A stretch of 64,000 bases of DNA, from positions 372,001-436,000 of the forward strand of contig CACNQM010000001.1 in the NCBI GenBank assembly GCA_902622595.1, read 5' to 3'. The position numbers and the translations under genes are program-made. The notes below the pieces were generated by a model. The model was not told where the DNA came from. It ran no database searches and saw only the letters and a program-made list of their open reading frames with translations. Numbering within the stretch: position 1 is the first letter of the stretch; each line of letters opens with the position of its first letter. Source of the stretch: an uncultured Bacteroidota bacterium (GTDB lineage Bacteria > Bacteroidota > Bacteroidia > Flavobacteriales > Flavobacteriaceae). Positions 49,961 to 59,547 of the stretch are shown here, in pieces.

Positions 49961-51411
49961 TAGTTAGACAATCTTTCCTAAACTTAATAAGTATAGGAGT
50001 TGCATTTTTTATTGGAGCAATTAATACTTTATATCTATATCCGACTTTTTTAGGAAGTAAATTTCAAGGACTTGTAATTGCTCTACTTGCAATTTCAAAC
50101 TTAATTCAACCATTTATTTCATTTGGTACACAACACGCTGTAATTAGATATTATTCAAAATATTCAAAAAAGAATGATAAAGACGGATTACTTACATTGT
50201 CAATATTAATACCACTAGTTATAGTATTATTATTTGTGCCTCTATTTTTAGTTTATTACGATGATATTAGACAATACCTTTTTCAAAGTGATCAAAGCCT
50301 CTCTAGATATGCTTACGTAATTCTTTTCATCGCAATTTCTACATCTTTTTTTGAAGTTTTTTATTCCTGGCTAAGGGTAAAGCTTAAATCTGTATTTGGA
50401 AACTTTTTAAAAGAATTATATCCTAGGCTTCTTATTGCTTTTTTATTAATTTTTTATTCGATAGGACTTTTAAATTTTGAGAGTTTTGTCATGTTCTTAA
50501 TCTATGGATATTACTTAAGATTATTTATTGTAATAGTCTATTCATTTTACGTTAATAAGCCGAAGCTTAATTTGAACTTTAAAAATGACTTCAATGAGAT
50601 ATTTAAATACTGCCTATTAATTTTTTTATCTGGAGCTGCTTCAAGTATAATCTTAGATATCGATAAATCTATGCTTTCTTCGATATTAACTGTTGAAAAT
50701 GTAGCTTATTATTCTGTAGCTGTATTTATTGCAGCAGTCATCGAGATACCAGGAAGAGCAATGTTTCAAATTTTAAGTCCGGTAGTAGCTAGTGCCATTA
50801 ATAAAAACCAAATGAAAAAGCTTGAAGATTTGTTAAAAAAAAGCTCTACTAATTTAGTATTAGTAGCTAGTTTATTTTTCTTATTAATAAATCTAAATAT
50901 TGATGACTTCTATAATATGTTAAATCAAGATGGCTATTCTATAGGTATACCCATAGTCATCATTGTTTCTTTTGGAAAATTATATTCTATGTCGATTGGC
51001 TGTATTAATAATATAATATCTAATTCTAAATACTATTATTATACTTTTTGGTTCTCATTATTCTCATCAGTATTAGCAGTTATATTAAATATATACCTCA
51101 TAACAGAATTTGGTATTATTGGCGCTGCTTACGCAACACTTATTGTTTTAGCTATAATGAATTCACTAAAGATATACCTGGTAAAGATCAAATTTAACAT
51201 TCATCCCTACAGCAGAGACACAATCAAAATCATAATTCTTAGTGTCCTTACTTATTTTGTTTTTTCAAATCTTCAATTAGGGTTTCAACCTGTTATTAAT
51301 ATAATTGTAAAATCTAGTTTAGTGTTAATTCTTTATACATTATCAGCTTATATATTTAAATTAAGTGATGATGTAAATATATTTATTGATAAATTCAATA
51401 AAAATTGGTAA
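49951..51411 (+). CDS. Polysaccharide flippase (Wzx-like, MOP superfamily)
   Basis: 486 residues with about 13-14 hydrophobic segments. The N-terminal QSFLNLISIGVAFFIGAINTLYLYP and the SFGTQHAVIRYYSKY loop are typical of polysaccharide biosynthesis flippases. It would move lipid-linked glycan units across the inner membrane. The start overlaps the end of the YfhO gene by 10 bases. Its stop directly adjoins that of uvrA on the other strand, with no hairpin between. Confidence 0.88.
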   Translation: MGIVVRQSFLNLISIGVAFFIGAINTLYLYPTFLGSKFQGLVIALLAISNLIQPFISFGTQHAVIRYYSKYSKKNDKDGLLTLSILIPLVIVLLFVPLFLVYYDDIRQYLFQSDQSLSRYAYVILFIAISTSFFEVFYSWLRVKLKSVFGNFLKELYPRLLIAFLLIFYSIGLLNFESFVMFLIYGYYLRLFIVIVYSFYVNKPKLNLNFKNDFNEIFKYCLLIFLSGAASSIILDIDKSMLSSILTVENVAYYSVAVFIAAVIEIPGRAMFQILSPVVASAINKNQMKKLEDLLKKSSTNLVLVASLFFLLINLNIDDFYNMLNQDGYSIGIPIVIIVSFGKLYSMSIGCINNIISNSKYYYYTFWFSLFSSVLAVILNIYLITEFGIIGAAYATLIVLAIMNSLKIYLVKIKFNIHPYSRDTIKIIILSVLTYFVFSNLQLGFQPVINIIVKSSLVLILYTLSAYIFKLSDDVNIFIDKFNKNW

Positions 51412-54192
51412 TTAAGCTATCTTTTTCTTTAGGTACTTGCCAGTGTAAGACCTTTTGTTTTTGATAATGTCCTCTGGGCTTCCTTCGGCTATAATCATAC
51501 CCCCTTTATCACCTCCTTCTGGGCCAAGATCAATAACATGATCAGCACAAGAGATCATGTCCAGGTTATGCTCAATGACCAATATTGAATGTCCCATTCT
51601 AATTAATTTATCAAATGTATTTAATAATTTTTTTACATCATGAAAATGAAGCCCTGTAGTAGGTTCATCAAAAATGAAGAATGTTTTATCAATTTGATCG
51701 CCTTTACCAATAAATGAAGCTAATTTAATTCTTTGAGCTTCACCTCCAGATAGTGTATTTGATGATTGTCCTAGTGAAACGTAACCTAATCCTACTGACT
51801 GAAGTGGTAAAAGTTTATTTACAATTTTAGTCTGATTATACTTTCTAAAAAATTTAATTGAATCATCTACAGTCATATTTAATAACATATCGATACTTAC
51901 ACCATTATATTTAATTGCTGTTATCTCATCCTTAAATCTCTTTCCTTTGCAAATTTCACACTCTAATTCAACATCAGCCATAAACTGCATTTCTATTCTT
52001 ACAACTCCCTCACCTTTACATTCATCACATCTTCCACCATCTGTATTAAATGAAAAGAATTTTGATTTAAATCCTTTTGAAATCGATTGAGGAATTTTTG
52101 AATACAGATTACGTATATCATCATAAACTTTAAGATATGTGACAGGATTTGATCTGGATGATCTACCGATTGGATTTTGATCAATAAATTGAACAGATTT
52201 TATTTTACTTAAGTTACCTGATATATCAGAGAATTTCCCAGGTTTTTGAGAGTAATCTCTAAAATAATTAAGAAGGGCAGGGTATATAATCTTTTTAACT
52301 AATGTTGATTTTCCACTTCCAGATACTCCAGTTATCATTGTTAAACATCCAAGAGGTATCTTTACGGTAATATTTTTTAAATTATTTTCTTGTGCACCAT
52401 TTATATTAATATAATAACTGGATTTTCTCCTTGATCCTGGTGACTCAATTTTTTCAACCTTTCTCAAGTATTTTGAAGTAAGTGTATCAATTTTTAATAA
52501 TTCTTCTACATTCCCTTGACCAACAATTTCTCCTCCTAAAGTTCCAGCCATTGGACCTATATCAATAATATGATCTGCTGATAAAATTATTTCTTCATCA
52601 TGTTCGACAACTATAACAGTGTTTCCTATATCCTTCAAATTCTTTAAAATTTTAATCAGGTTATCATTATCTCGTGAGTGAAGACCAATTGATGGCTCAT
52701 CAAGTATATAAGTAGACCCAACTAAACTACTTCCTAGTGAAGAAGCTAAGTTGATTCTTTGTGTTTCTCCACCTGACAGTGTATTAGCTTTTCTATTTAA
52801 TGTTAGGTAACTAAGCCCTACATTCATTAAATAATCAACTCTATTATTGATTTCCTTTAAAATCCTTTCAGATACTTCTTTTTCAGTCTTACTTAATTTT
52901 ATTTTTTTAAAAAAATCACTCAATTTGTCGATTGACATCGATAATATTTCAGGTAGATTTTTATCATTTATTTTAACATAATATGACTCTTGTCTTAGTC
53001 TACTTCCCTTACATTGACTACAAAGTGTTTTACCACGGTATCTTGATAGAAGAACTCTGTTTTGAATTTTATAATTTTTTTTCTCTAAGTATTTGAAGAA
53101 CTTATTAATTCCACTGAAGTATTCATTTCCCTCCCAAAGAATATTTAATTCATTTTTTGAAAGCTGATTATATGGCTTATAAATAGGAAAATTAAATTTG
53201 TCAGCATTATCAATTAGTTTTACGTAGTATTTTCTCAAGCCGGTACCTCTCCAAGGTGCAATTGCATCGTCATACACAGATAATGCTTTATTTGGTATTA
53301 CAAGTTCTTCATCAATCCCTATTGTCTCTCCAAATCCATCACAATTTTTACATGCTCCAAATGGATTGTTAAAACTAAATAAGTGAACCGATGGTTCGAT
53401 AAAATTAATTCCATCTGCCTCAAACTTATTTGAAAAGATAATTTCTTTATCGGTCTCCATATTGACAATAGAGCAAATACCTTTTCCTTCATAAAATGCA
53501 AGTTCCACTGAATCAGCAACTCTAGATTTAAACTCTTTATTATCATTTACAACAAATCTATCAACAACTAATTTAAAGTCAAGTATTACATTTTTATCTA
53601 TATCATTAATGTTTATAATTTCACCATTTTTGTATATTCTAACAAAACCCTGTTTTTTTAGAATTTCTATTTTTTCTTGTGATATTTTTTTTGTTGATGA
53701 TTCTATTGGGCATAATAATAAAAGCTTTGACTTTGGATCATTTTTTACAACTATGTCAACCACATCTGATGTAGAATCTTTTTTTACAACCTTATTTGAT
53801 TTTGGAGAGTATGTAATTCCAATTCGTGCAAATAATAGTTTTAGATAATCATAAATTTCTGTCTTTGTCCCAACTGTAGATCTTGGATTTGAAGTATTAA
53901 TTTTTTGCTCAACAGCAATAGCTGGTGATATTCCCTTAATGTAATCAACTTTGGGTTTATTTAATTTACCCATAAATTGTCTTGCATAAGAAGATAGACT
54001 TTCTACATATCTTCTCTGGCCCTCAGCATAAAGTGTATCGTAAGCTAGGGAAGATTTACCAGAACCCGATAAACCAGTTATAACAGTAAACTTATTTCTA
54101 GGGATAACAACATCAACATCTTTAAGGTTATGGAGTTTCGCACCTTTTATAATAATGTTATGTTTGGGATCAATTTTAGAGAGATCTTTCAT
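51412..54192 (-). CDS. uvrA: Excinuclease ABC subunit A
   Basis: 926 residues, full length. Two ABC modules: Walker A GLSGSGKSSLAY and GVSGSGKSTLVK, two LSGGE(T/A)QRI signatures, and DEPSIGLH and DEPTTGLH Walker B boxes. Zinc modules are visible as CKNCDGFGE with a downstream CSQCKG pair, and CDECKGEGV with CEICKGKRF. It scans DNA for bulky damage with UvrB. The downstream gene on the window is convergent; upstream is nth, 21 bases away on the same strand, giving a small DNA repair cluster. Confidence 0.98.
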   Translation of the reverse strand: MKDLSKIDPKHNIIIKGAKLHNLKDVDVVIPRNKFTVITGLSGSGKSSLAYDTLYAEGQRRYVESLSSYARQFMGKLNKPKVDYIKGISPAIAVEQKINTSNPRSTVGTKTEIYDYLKLLFARIGITYSPKSNKVVKKDSTSDVVDIVVKNDPKSKLLLLCPIESSTKKISQEKIEILKKQGFVRIYKNGEIININDIDKNVILDFKLVVDRFVVNDNKEFKSRVADSVELAFYEGKGICSIVNMETDKEIIFSNKFEADGINFIEPSVHLFSFNNPFGACKNCDGFGETIGIDEELVIPNKALSVYDDAIAPWRGTGLRKYYVKLIDNADKFNFPIYKPYNQLSKNELNILWEGNEYFSGINKFFKYLEKKNYKIQNRVLLSRYRGKTLCSQCKGSRLRQESYYVKINDKNLPEILSMSIDKLSDFFKKIKLSKTEKEVSERILKEINNRVDYLMNVGLSYLTLNRKANTLSGGETQRINLASSLGSSLVGSTYILDEPSIGLHSRDNDNLIKILKNLKDIGNTVIVVEHDEEIILSADHIIDIGPMAGTLGGEIVGQGNVEELLKIDTLTSKYLRKVEKIESPGSRRKSSYYININGAQENNLKNITVKIPLGCLTMITGVSGSGKSTLVKKIIYPALLNYFRDYSQKPGKFSDISGNLSKIKSVQFIDQNPIGRSSRSNPVTYLKVYDDIRNLYSKIPQSISKGFKSKFFSFNTDGGRCDECKGEGVVRIEMQFMADVELECEICKGKRFKDEITAIKYNGVSIDMLLNMTVDDSIKFFRKYNQTKIVNKLLPLQSVGLGYVSLGQSSNTLSGGEAQRIKLASFIGKGDQIDKTFFIFDEPTTGLHFHDVKKLLNTFDKLIRMGHSILVIEHNLDMISCADHVIDLGPEGGDKGGMIIAEGSPEDIIKNKRSYTGKYLKKKIA

Positions 54193-54213
54193 TAAAGCTG
54201 TAAAAATGCAAAA

Positions 54214-54861
54214 TTACTTAATAAGTTTATTAATAATAGACTTCCTACCAATAGTTTTTGTTATAATGTCATTGTTAATATCCCAACCTCTAGCAGGACA
54301 GTAGTCTCTTCCGTAAAAAATTATTCTTAGGTGTAATTCATTCCATTTTGATTTGGGAAATAATCTTTTTGCATCTAACTCAGTTTTAATTACATTTTTT
54401 CCAGTAGATAAACCCCATCTATACATAAGTCTATGAATATGAGTGTCAACTGGGAATGCAGGTTGACCAAAACCCTGAGAAACAACTACACTAGCAGTTT
54501 TATGACCAACTGAGGGTAGTTCTTCTAACTTTTGAATATCATTTGGGACATTTCCATCATATTTATCAATTAAGATTTTTGATAAGTTCCAAATGCCTTT
54601 AGATTTTGTTGGTGATAAGCCAACAGGTTTAATAATATTTCTAATCTCATCAACAGAAAGTTTAATCATATCATAGGGATTATCAGCTTTACTGAAAAGA
54701 ATTGGAGTTACCTCATTGACTTTTTTATCAGTGCTTTGAGCCGACATAAGAACAGCAATGAGTAACGTATATGGGTCTTTATGATCTAAGGGAATATCTA
54801 AAACTGGATAAATCTCTTCTAATTTATTAATTATGAAATCAACTTTTTCTTTTAGTTTCAT
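54214..54861 (-). CDS. nth: Endonuclease III, lacking the iron-sulfur site
   Basis: 215 residues. Helix-hairpin-helix ELPSVGHKTASVV with the catalytic Lys, and the catalytic Asp in PVDTHIHRLMYRWG. It removes oxidised pyrimidines from DNA. The C-terminal loop YCPARGWDINNDIITK holds only one Cys, so the four-Cys 4Fe-4S site of E. coli Nth is absent; this seems usual in flavobacteria. A 24-base gap separates it from the divergent peroxiredoxin gene. Confidence 0.93.
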   Translation of the reverse strand: MKLKEKVDFIINKLEEIYPVLDIPLDHKDPYTLLIAVLMSAQSTDKKVNEVTPILFSKADNPYDMIKLSVDEIRNIIKPVGLSPTKSKGIWNLSKILIDKYDGNVPNDIQKLEELPSVGHKTASVVVSQGFGQPAFPVDTHIHRLMYRWGLSTGKNVIKTELDAKRLFPKSKWNELHLRIIFYGRDYCPARGWDINNDIITKTIGRKSIINKLIK

Positions 54862-54884
54862 TTACTTACTTTTGAAAAAAAAAT

Positions 54885-55331
54885 ATGTTAAAAATAGGAG
54901 ATAAGATACCAAATATAAATGTAACAACACATACAGGTGAAACTATAAATCTTGGAGACTTAAAAGGCAAAAAAATTGTTTTATTCTTTTATCCTCGTGC
55001 AAATACACCTGGGTGTACAGCTCAAAGTTGCAACTTAAATGATAACTATAATAGATTAACTGCTGAAGGCTATGAGGTAATTGGTGTAAGCCCAGACACA
55101 GTTGATAAACAAAACAAATTTGCACAGAAGTACGGTTTTAAATATAATCTCTTGGCTGATGATTCAAAAGAAATTATAAAAGCATTTGGTGTTTGGGGTT
55201 TGAAGAAATTTAGAGGAAATGAATATGAAGGTGTTTTAAGAACAACCTTCCTCATTAATGAGGATGGTGTTATAGATAAAGTTATTGATAAAGTAAAAAC
55301 AAAGGAGCATACAGATCAAATACTAGAATAG
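54885..55331 (+). CDS. bcp: Thioredoxin-dependent thiol peroxidase (Bcp/PrxQ)
   Basis: 148 residues, the length of Bcp. The peroxidatic Cys is in RANTPGCTAQSC (about residue 45), with the resolving Cys five residues later as in PrxQ. FFYPRANTPG, GVSPD and the RTTFLINEDG strand are family blocks. It reduces hydroperoxides in the cytoplasm using thioredoxin. A TACTTTTG box (54867-54874) lies 10 bases upstream of the ATG. Confidence 0.95.
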   Translation: MLKIGDKIPNINVTTHTGETINLGDLKGKKIVLFFYPRANTPGCTAQSCNLNDNYNRLTAEGYEVIGVSPDTVDKQNKFAQKYGFKYNLLADDSKEIIKAFGVWGLKKFRGNEYEGVLRTTFLINEDGVIDKVIDKVKTKEHTDQILE

Positions 55332-56759
55332 TTATTTATATCCAAACATTTTATTTTTGACAATCATTTTAGATATAGCTTTTGGAACTTTATCTTGCCA
55401 TCCTTTTTCATTATTCTTAATTTTTTTTAGAATATCTTTTGAAAATATTTCAAGAAAGTCATGATTAAACTCTAAATCACGGATTTTATTATTAACCTTG
55501 AAATATTTATAAAACTCTTTCATCTTATTATCAAGTTTAAGATTATCTGAATTAATTATCTCTCCTGTATTTTTATCAAGTAAAGGATATAAATAGATCT
55601 TCATATTATTTTTAAAAATATTACCAAAAGCCTCTAAAATTCCTCCCTTAAGATTATCGTAATACTGCTCATCAAATATTTCTATGAAATTACTTACCCC
55701 CATTGTAAGTCCTAATTGTTTTTTTGTGTATCTAGTTAAATATTGAACTAGTTTATAGTATTCAGAAAAGTTTGAGATCATTACCATATGTCCCATTGAA
55801 CACAGTAATTTTGCTCTATCCAAATAGTCACTATCTTCAATATTACCTGATGACCTTAGGTTTGATAAGGTTATCTCAAATACAACTAAAGTATCTTCTT
55901 TTTTTACTTTTTTTTCTTTTAGAAATTCTTCAAGAGATTTTTTAAACATTTCTTCATTAACATTTGTCATTGGTCTATAACTACCTCTTAGAGTTAATAT
56001 GTTCTTTTTGTATAGAACTTGAGCAGGAAGAACATTTGTTCCATTTTCGTCAAAAATTACAGCATCGGTCATCCCTAATCTAACTAATTCAAGACTTATT
56101 AATCTATTATCAACATTTTTAAATAAAGGTCCACTAAAATTAATTGTATCAATCTCAATAGATTCATCATCAATATGATCGTATAAGTATTTCATTAATT
56201 TTAAAGGTTCATTATGTTTGTAAAAAGCGCCATATATAAGATTCACTCCCATTATTCCGAGAGACTCTTGCTGAAGCTTAGCTTCATTTTGATGAAATCT
56301 TACATGAAGTTTAATTTCTGAATATTCATCGTTTGGATTTGTTTGAAATCTTATCCCCATCCATCCATGACCCTTAAATTTTTTTACAAAGTCAATTGTA
56401 GCAACTGTATTGGCATATACAAAGAAAAACTTATTTGGAAATTCATCTCTTGAGATTCTTTGCTCTAATAAATTCATTTCATGATCAAGCATTTGATCTA
56501 GACGATTCTGTGTAACATATCTTTTCTCACCATCTTTACCATATATGCTATCACTAAAACTTCTATCATAGGCACTCATCGATTTAGCAATTGTCCCAGA
56601 TGCGCCTCCAACTCTATAAAAGCCTCTTACAACCTCTTGCCCAGCACCAATTTCAACAAAAGTACCGTATATATTTTCATTTAAATTAATCCTTAGAATT
56701 TTATTCTCAATTGAAGGTCTTGCTTCATATTCTTTATCACCGGGTAGAGATATATTCAT
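55332..56759 (-). CDS. Conserved protein, often misnamed TonB-dependent receptor
   Basis: About 475 residues. The sequence (LNENIYGTFVEIGAGQEVVR, VGGASGTIAKSMSAYD, GWMGIRFQTNP) is that of a conserved cytoplasmic family found in Bacteroidota and some other phyla whose automatic names (TonB-dependent receptor, nicotinate nucleotide adenylyltransferase) have no visible basis: there is no signal peptide, plug or barrel. I prefer the ATG at 56759 over 56813, because the latter would leave only 10 bases to the divergent gene. Role unknown. Confidence 0.75.
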   Translation of the reverse strand: MNISLPGDKEYEARPSIENKILRINLNENIYGTFVEIGAGQEVVRGFYRVGGASGTIAKSMSAYDRSFSDSIYGKDGEKRYVTQNRLDQMLDHEMNLLEQRISRDEFPNKFFFVYANTVATIDFVKKFKGHGWMGIRFQTNPNDEYSEIKLHVRFHQNEAKLQQESLGIMGVNLIYGAFYKHNEPLKLMKYLYDHIDDESIEIDTINFSGPLFKNVDNRLISLELVRLGMTDAVIFDENGTNVLPAQVLYKKNILTLRGSYRPMTNVNEEMFKKSLEEFLKEKKVKKEDTLVVFEITLSNLRSSGNIEDSDYLDRAKLLCSMGHMVMISNFSEYYKLVQYLTRYTKKQLGLTMGVSNFIEIFDEQYYDNLKGGILEAFGNIFKNNMKIYLYPLLDKNTGEIINSDNLKLDNKMKEFYKYFKVNNKIRDLEFNHDFLEIFSKDILKKIKNNEKGWQDKVPKAISKMIVKNKMFGYK

Positions 56760-56823
56760 GATATTTTTTGTAAAATTACAAAGTTTGTTCGATAAATAAG
56801 AATAAATTATCATAGATTTATAT

Positions 56824-57594
56824 GTGATTAAAATAACTTTTTTAGGTACGGGAACATCTCAAGGTATCCCTGTTATTGGAAGTGATCATCCTGTTTCTTT
56901 TAGCAATGATCCTCGAGATAAAAGACTCAGATCTTCAATATTAATTGAACATGAAAATTTATGTTTTACAGTTGATTGTGGTCCAGATTTTAGGCAACAA
57001 ATGTTAAAAGCTAATTGTAAAAAGTTAGATGGTATAATTTTTACACACGAACATGCTGATCACACGACTGGAATTGATGATGTAAGACCATTTTTTTTTA
57101 GACAAGGAAAGATTCCTATTTATTTAAACAAAAGAGTTCTAGATTCACTTAAAGAAAGGTTTGCATATATTTTTGATCCTGAAAAAAAATATCCTGGTTC
57201 TCCAGATTTTGATATAAATATTATTGAAAATAACAAAAGTTTTCAAATATCAGATCTTGAAATCACGCCGATTGAATCAATGCATTTCAAATTACCAGTT
57301 TATGGCTATAGAATTAAGGACTTTGCCTATTTAACAGATGTTAAAACCATTTCGAAATTAGAACTTAATAAATTAATTGGACTTGATTCATTAGTAATAA
57401 ATGCATTAAGATTTGAACCACACCCATCTCATTTAAATGTTGACGAGGCAATTGAAATCGTTAATTTAATAAATCCTAAGAAAACTTATTTTACTCACAT
57501 AAGTCATAATATGGGCTTTCATCAAGAGGTATGTAAAAAATTACCTAAAAATGTAACTTTAGCATATGATGGTTTAGTCTTAGAAATTAACTAA
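56824..57594 (+). CDS. MBL-fold metal-dependent hydrolase
   Basis: 256 residues from a GTG start. ITFLGTGTSQGIPVIG at the N-terminus, the zinc motif THEHADHTTGIDD (HxHxDH), LTDVKTISK and TYFTHISHNMGFH at the end define the metallo-beta-lactamase fold close to PhnP-type cyclic phosphodiesterases and tRNase Z relatives. Cytoplasmic phosphodiesterase activity is likely; substrate open. It overlaps the convergent esterase gene by four bases. Confidence 0.9.
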   Translation: MIKITFLGTGTSQGIPVIGSDHPVSFSNDPRDKRLRSSILIEHENLCFTVDCGPDFRQQMLKANCKKLDGIIFTHEHADHTTGIDDVRPFFFRQGKIPIYLNKRVLDSLKERFAYIFDPEKKYPGSPDFDINIIENNKSFQISDLEITPIESMHFKLPVYGYRIKDFAYLTDVKTISKLELNKLIGLDSLVINALRFEPHPSHLNVDEAIEIVNLINPKKTYFTHISHNMGFHQEVCKKLPKNVTLAYDGLVLEIN

Positions 57595-58235
57595 AGGTTA
57601 GTCATATCAATCCACTTAACTAGTTTAATAAGATTCATCTCTGAAATAGTATGGCCGGTATCAAATTTATCAAATACCAGTTTATTGTTTTTTGCTAACG
57701 ACTCAATGTAGTTTTCAACAAGACTAATAGGTATGACATCGTCAAGGGTTCCGTGAGAGCTATAGATTTCAAGATCTTTGTAATAATTTAAATCTTCATT
57801 CAAATATGACGGATGAATAAACGAGCTTAGAGGCATTATTCTTCTAAATCTATTGCTGAAATCAAGTCCTAATTTCCAACATATACTTCCTCCTTGACTA
57901 AAGCCAAGTATACTAACATCTTTCTCATTTAAATTTTCACTTTGAATATGTTTGTCTATGTTAAAAAGAAGACTGTCAATACTTTCATTAATTTCTTTAT
58001 ATCTTTTATCTAAGTTATTTTCAATAACATCAGAATAATCAATATCAAACCATGAAAACCCACCAAAAGGTAATTTAAGTGGAGCCTCAAGTGAAATGAT
58101 AGTATGAGATTTTGGTAGATACTGTTCTAAAGAGAATAAGTCCTCTTTATTGCTTCCATATCCATGAAACATAAAAATACATCCAGCTTTTCTATCTGTA
58201 TTATTTGATCTTCTAATTAGGAAGTCTAAGTCCAT
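57591..58235 (-). CDS. Phospholipase/carboxylesterase-type alpha/beta hydrolase
   Basis: 214 residues, no signal peptide. FMFHGYGSNKEDLF is the oxyanion region, LGFSQGGSICW carries the nucleophile, SSHGTLDDVIP the acid and DTGHTISE the His. This is the YpfH/carboxylesterase type acting on short acyl esters. Its start overlaps the end of the dihydroorotase-like gene by 10 bases. Confidence 0.88.
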   Translation of the reverse strand: MDLDFLIRRSNNTDRKAGCIFMFHGYGSNKEDLFSLEQYLPKSHTIISLEAPLKLPFGGFSWFDIDYSDVIENNLDKRYKEINESIDSLLFNIDKHIQSENLNEKDVSILGFSQGGSICWKLGLDFSNRFRRIMPLSSFIHPSYLNEDLNYYKDLEIYSSHGTLDDVIPISLVENYIESLAKNNKLVFDKFDTGHTISEMNLIKLVKWIDMTNL

Positions 58236-59489
58236 AACTTATTAAGAGTAAAACTTTTACCATTGATTGAGCCATAAACAATGCCTTTATGTTTGCTATC
58301 TATAAATGCACAGTTTTTAGATGTTGAGAGTATATGATTTTCTGAAAAATTATAATTTTTATCTGGGTTAAATAATGACAAATCAGCCAATGATCCAATT
58401 TCAATCGGATGGTCATCTACTTCAAATATTATTTTTTTCCTTGTTAAGATATCAATTGTCTTTTCAAGCGTAAATTGGTTACTCATTAAACCAAACATAG
58501 ATTCCAAACCTATTGAACCTGATGAAGCATTATCAAAAATAATTTTTTTATTATCAGCATCAAAAGGCTCATGCATACTAGTTAAGTAGTCTAAAGTTCC
58601 ATCAACTAATCCTTCTTTTAAGGAATTTAAATCTGACTCCGATCTTAAAGGAGGAATTAATTTATAATTAGTATCAAACTCGGGAATATCTTTTTCGGAA
58701 AAAGTAATATGTGCAAGACTTACACTAGCGGTTATATCAAGATTATTTTTTTTTGCCTCTCTAATTAAATCGACCCCCTTAGAAGTAGTTACATAAGGAA
58801 TATGAATTTTACCACCTGAATAGCGAAGTATTTCAATATCCCTATACATATTTATTGACTCAGATATATTTGGTATTCCCTTTAAGCCTAATTCAGTACT
58901 TACAATACTTTCGTTAAGAACTCCTTTTTTTGCTAAGAATTCATCTTGACAAAAAGAGATTACTCTACCACCAAAAGTTTTAGTGTACTCAAGAGCAATC
59001 TTCAAAATTGAGGAATCTACTATAGATTTCTTATAATCTCCAAATCCTACAGCTCCTGCAAGTTTCATATCATATAAAGATGCTAAATCTGAACCGTTAG
59101 AATTAATAGTTAGATTGGCAATAGGATAGATATTGGTTGTAGTATTTAATGATTTTTTTCTTAAGAATTCAACTGATGAATGATTATCAACCAAGGGATA
59201 ACAATCAGGATTTAAAAGTATTGATGTAAAACCAGAAGAGGCAGCAGTTTCTAATCCATTTGAAATATTTTCTCTTTCTTCATAACCAGGCTCTCCAAAG
59301 CTAACCGAAGTATCCATCCAACCTCTGGATACATGCAGGTTTTCAAGTATAATCTTATTTTCTGATTTACTATTTATAGAGTCAGCTATATCAATTATAA
59401 CTCCATCTTTAATATAAATATCTTTTTTTTTTGAAATTGAAATTACTCTTGCTATCTACTATTATTGCGGACTTTATGAGTATACTCAT
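58226..59489 (-). pseudogene. Dihydroorotase-like protein split by a frameshift in A10
   Basis: The 363-residue frame from the ATG at 59317 lacks the usual N-terminus. Upstream, frame +0 still encodes the family sequence (KDGVIIDIAD) back to a run of ten A (T10 at 59423-59432 on the plus strand). The missing start is in another frame: ATG 59489 gives MSILIKSAIIVDSKSNFNF up to the run. Removing one base restores a 420-residue protein. The metal motif DxHxH is SxS here (MDTSVSFGEPG) and HxxHVST is HIPYVTT, so it is a non-catalytic PyrC-type partner. Transcriptional slippage, decay or sequencing error are all possible. Confidence 0.8.
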
Positions 59490-59547
59490 TTAGAAAAGAA
59501 TTTAACAAAATTAACTAAACTTATTGAATTCTAATATTATAATTAAA

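Noticed and set aside
55332-56759. TonB-dependent receptor
   Set aside because: No signal peptide, TonB box, plug or barrel strands; the common name appears to be an inherited misannotation.
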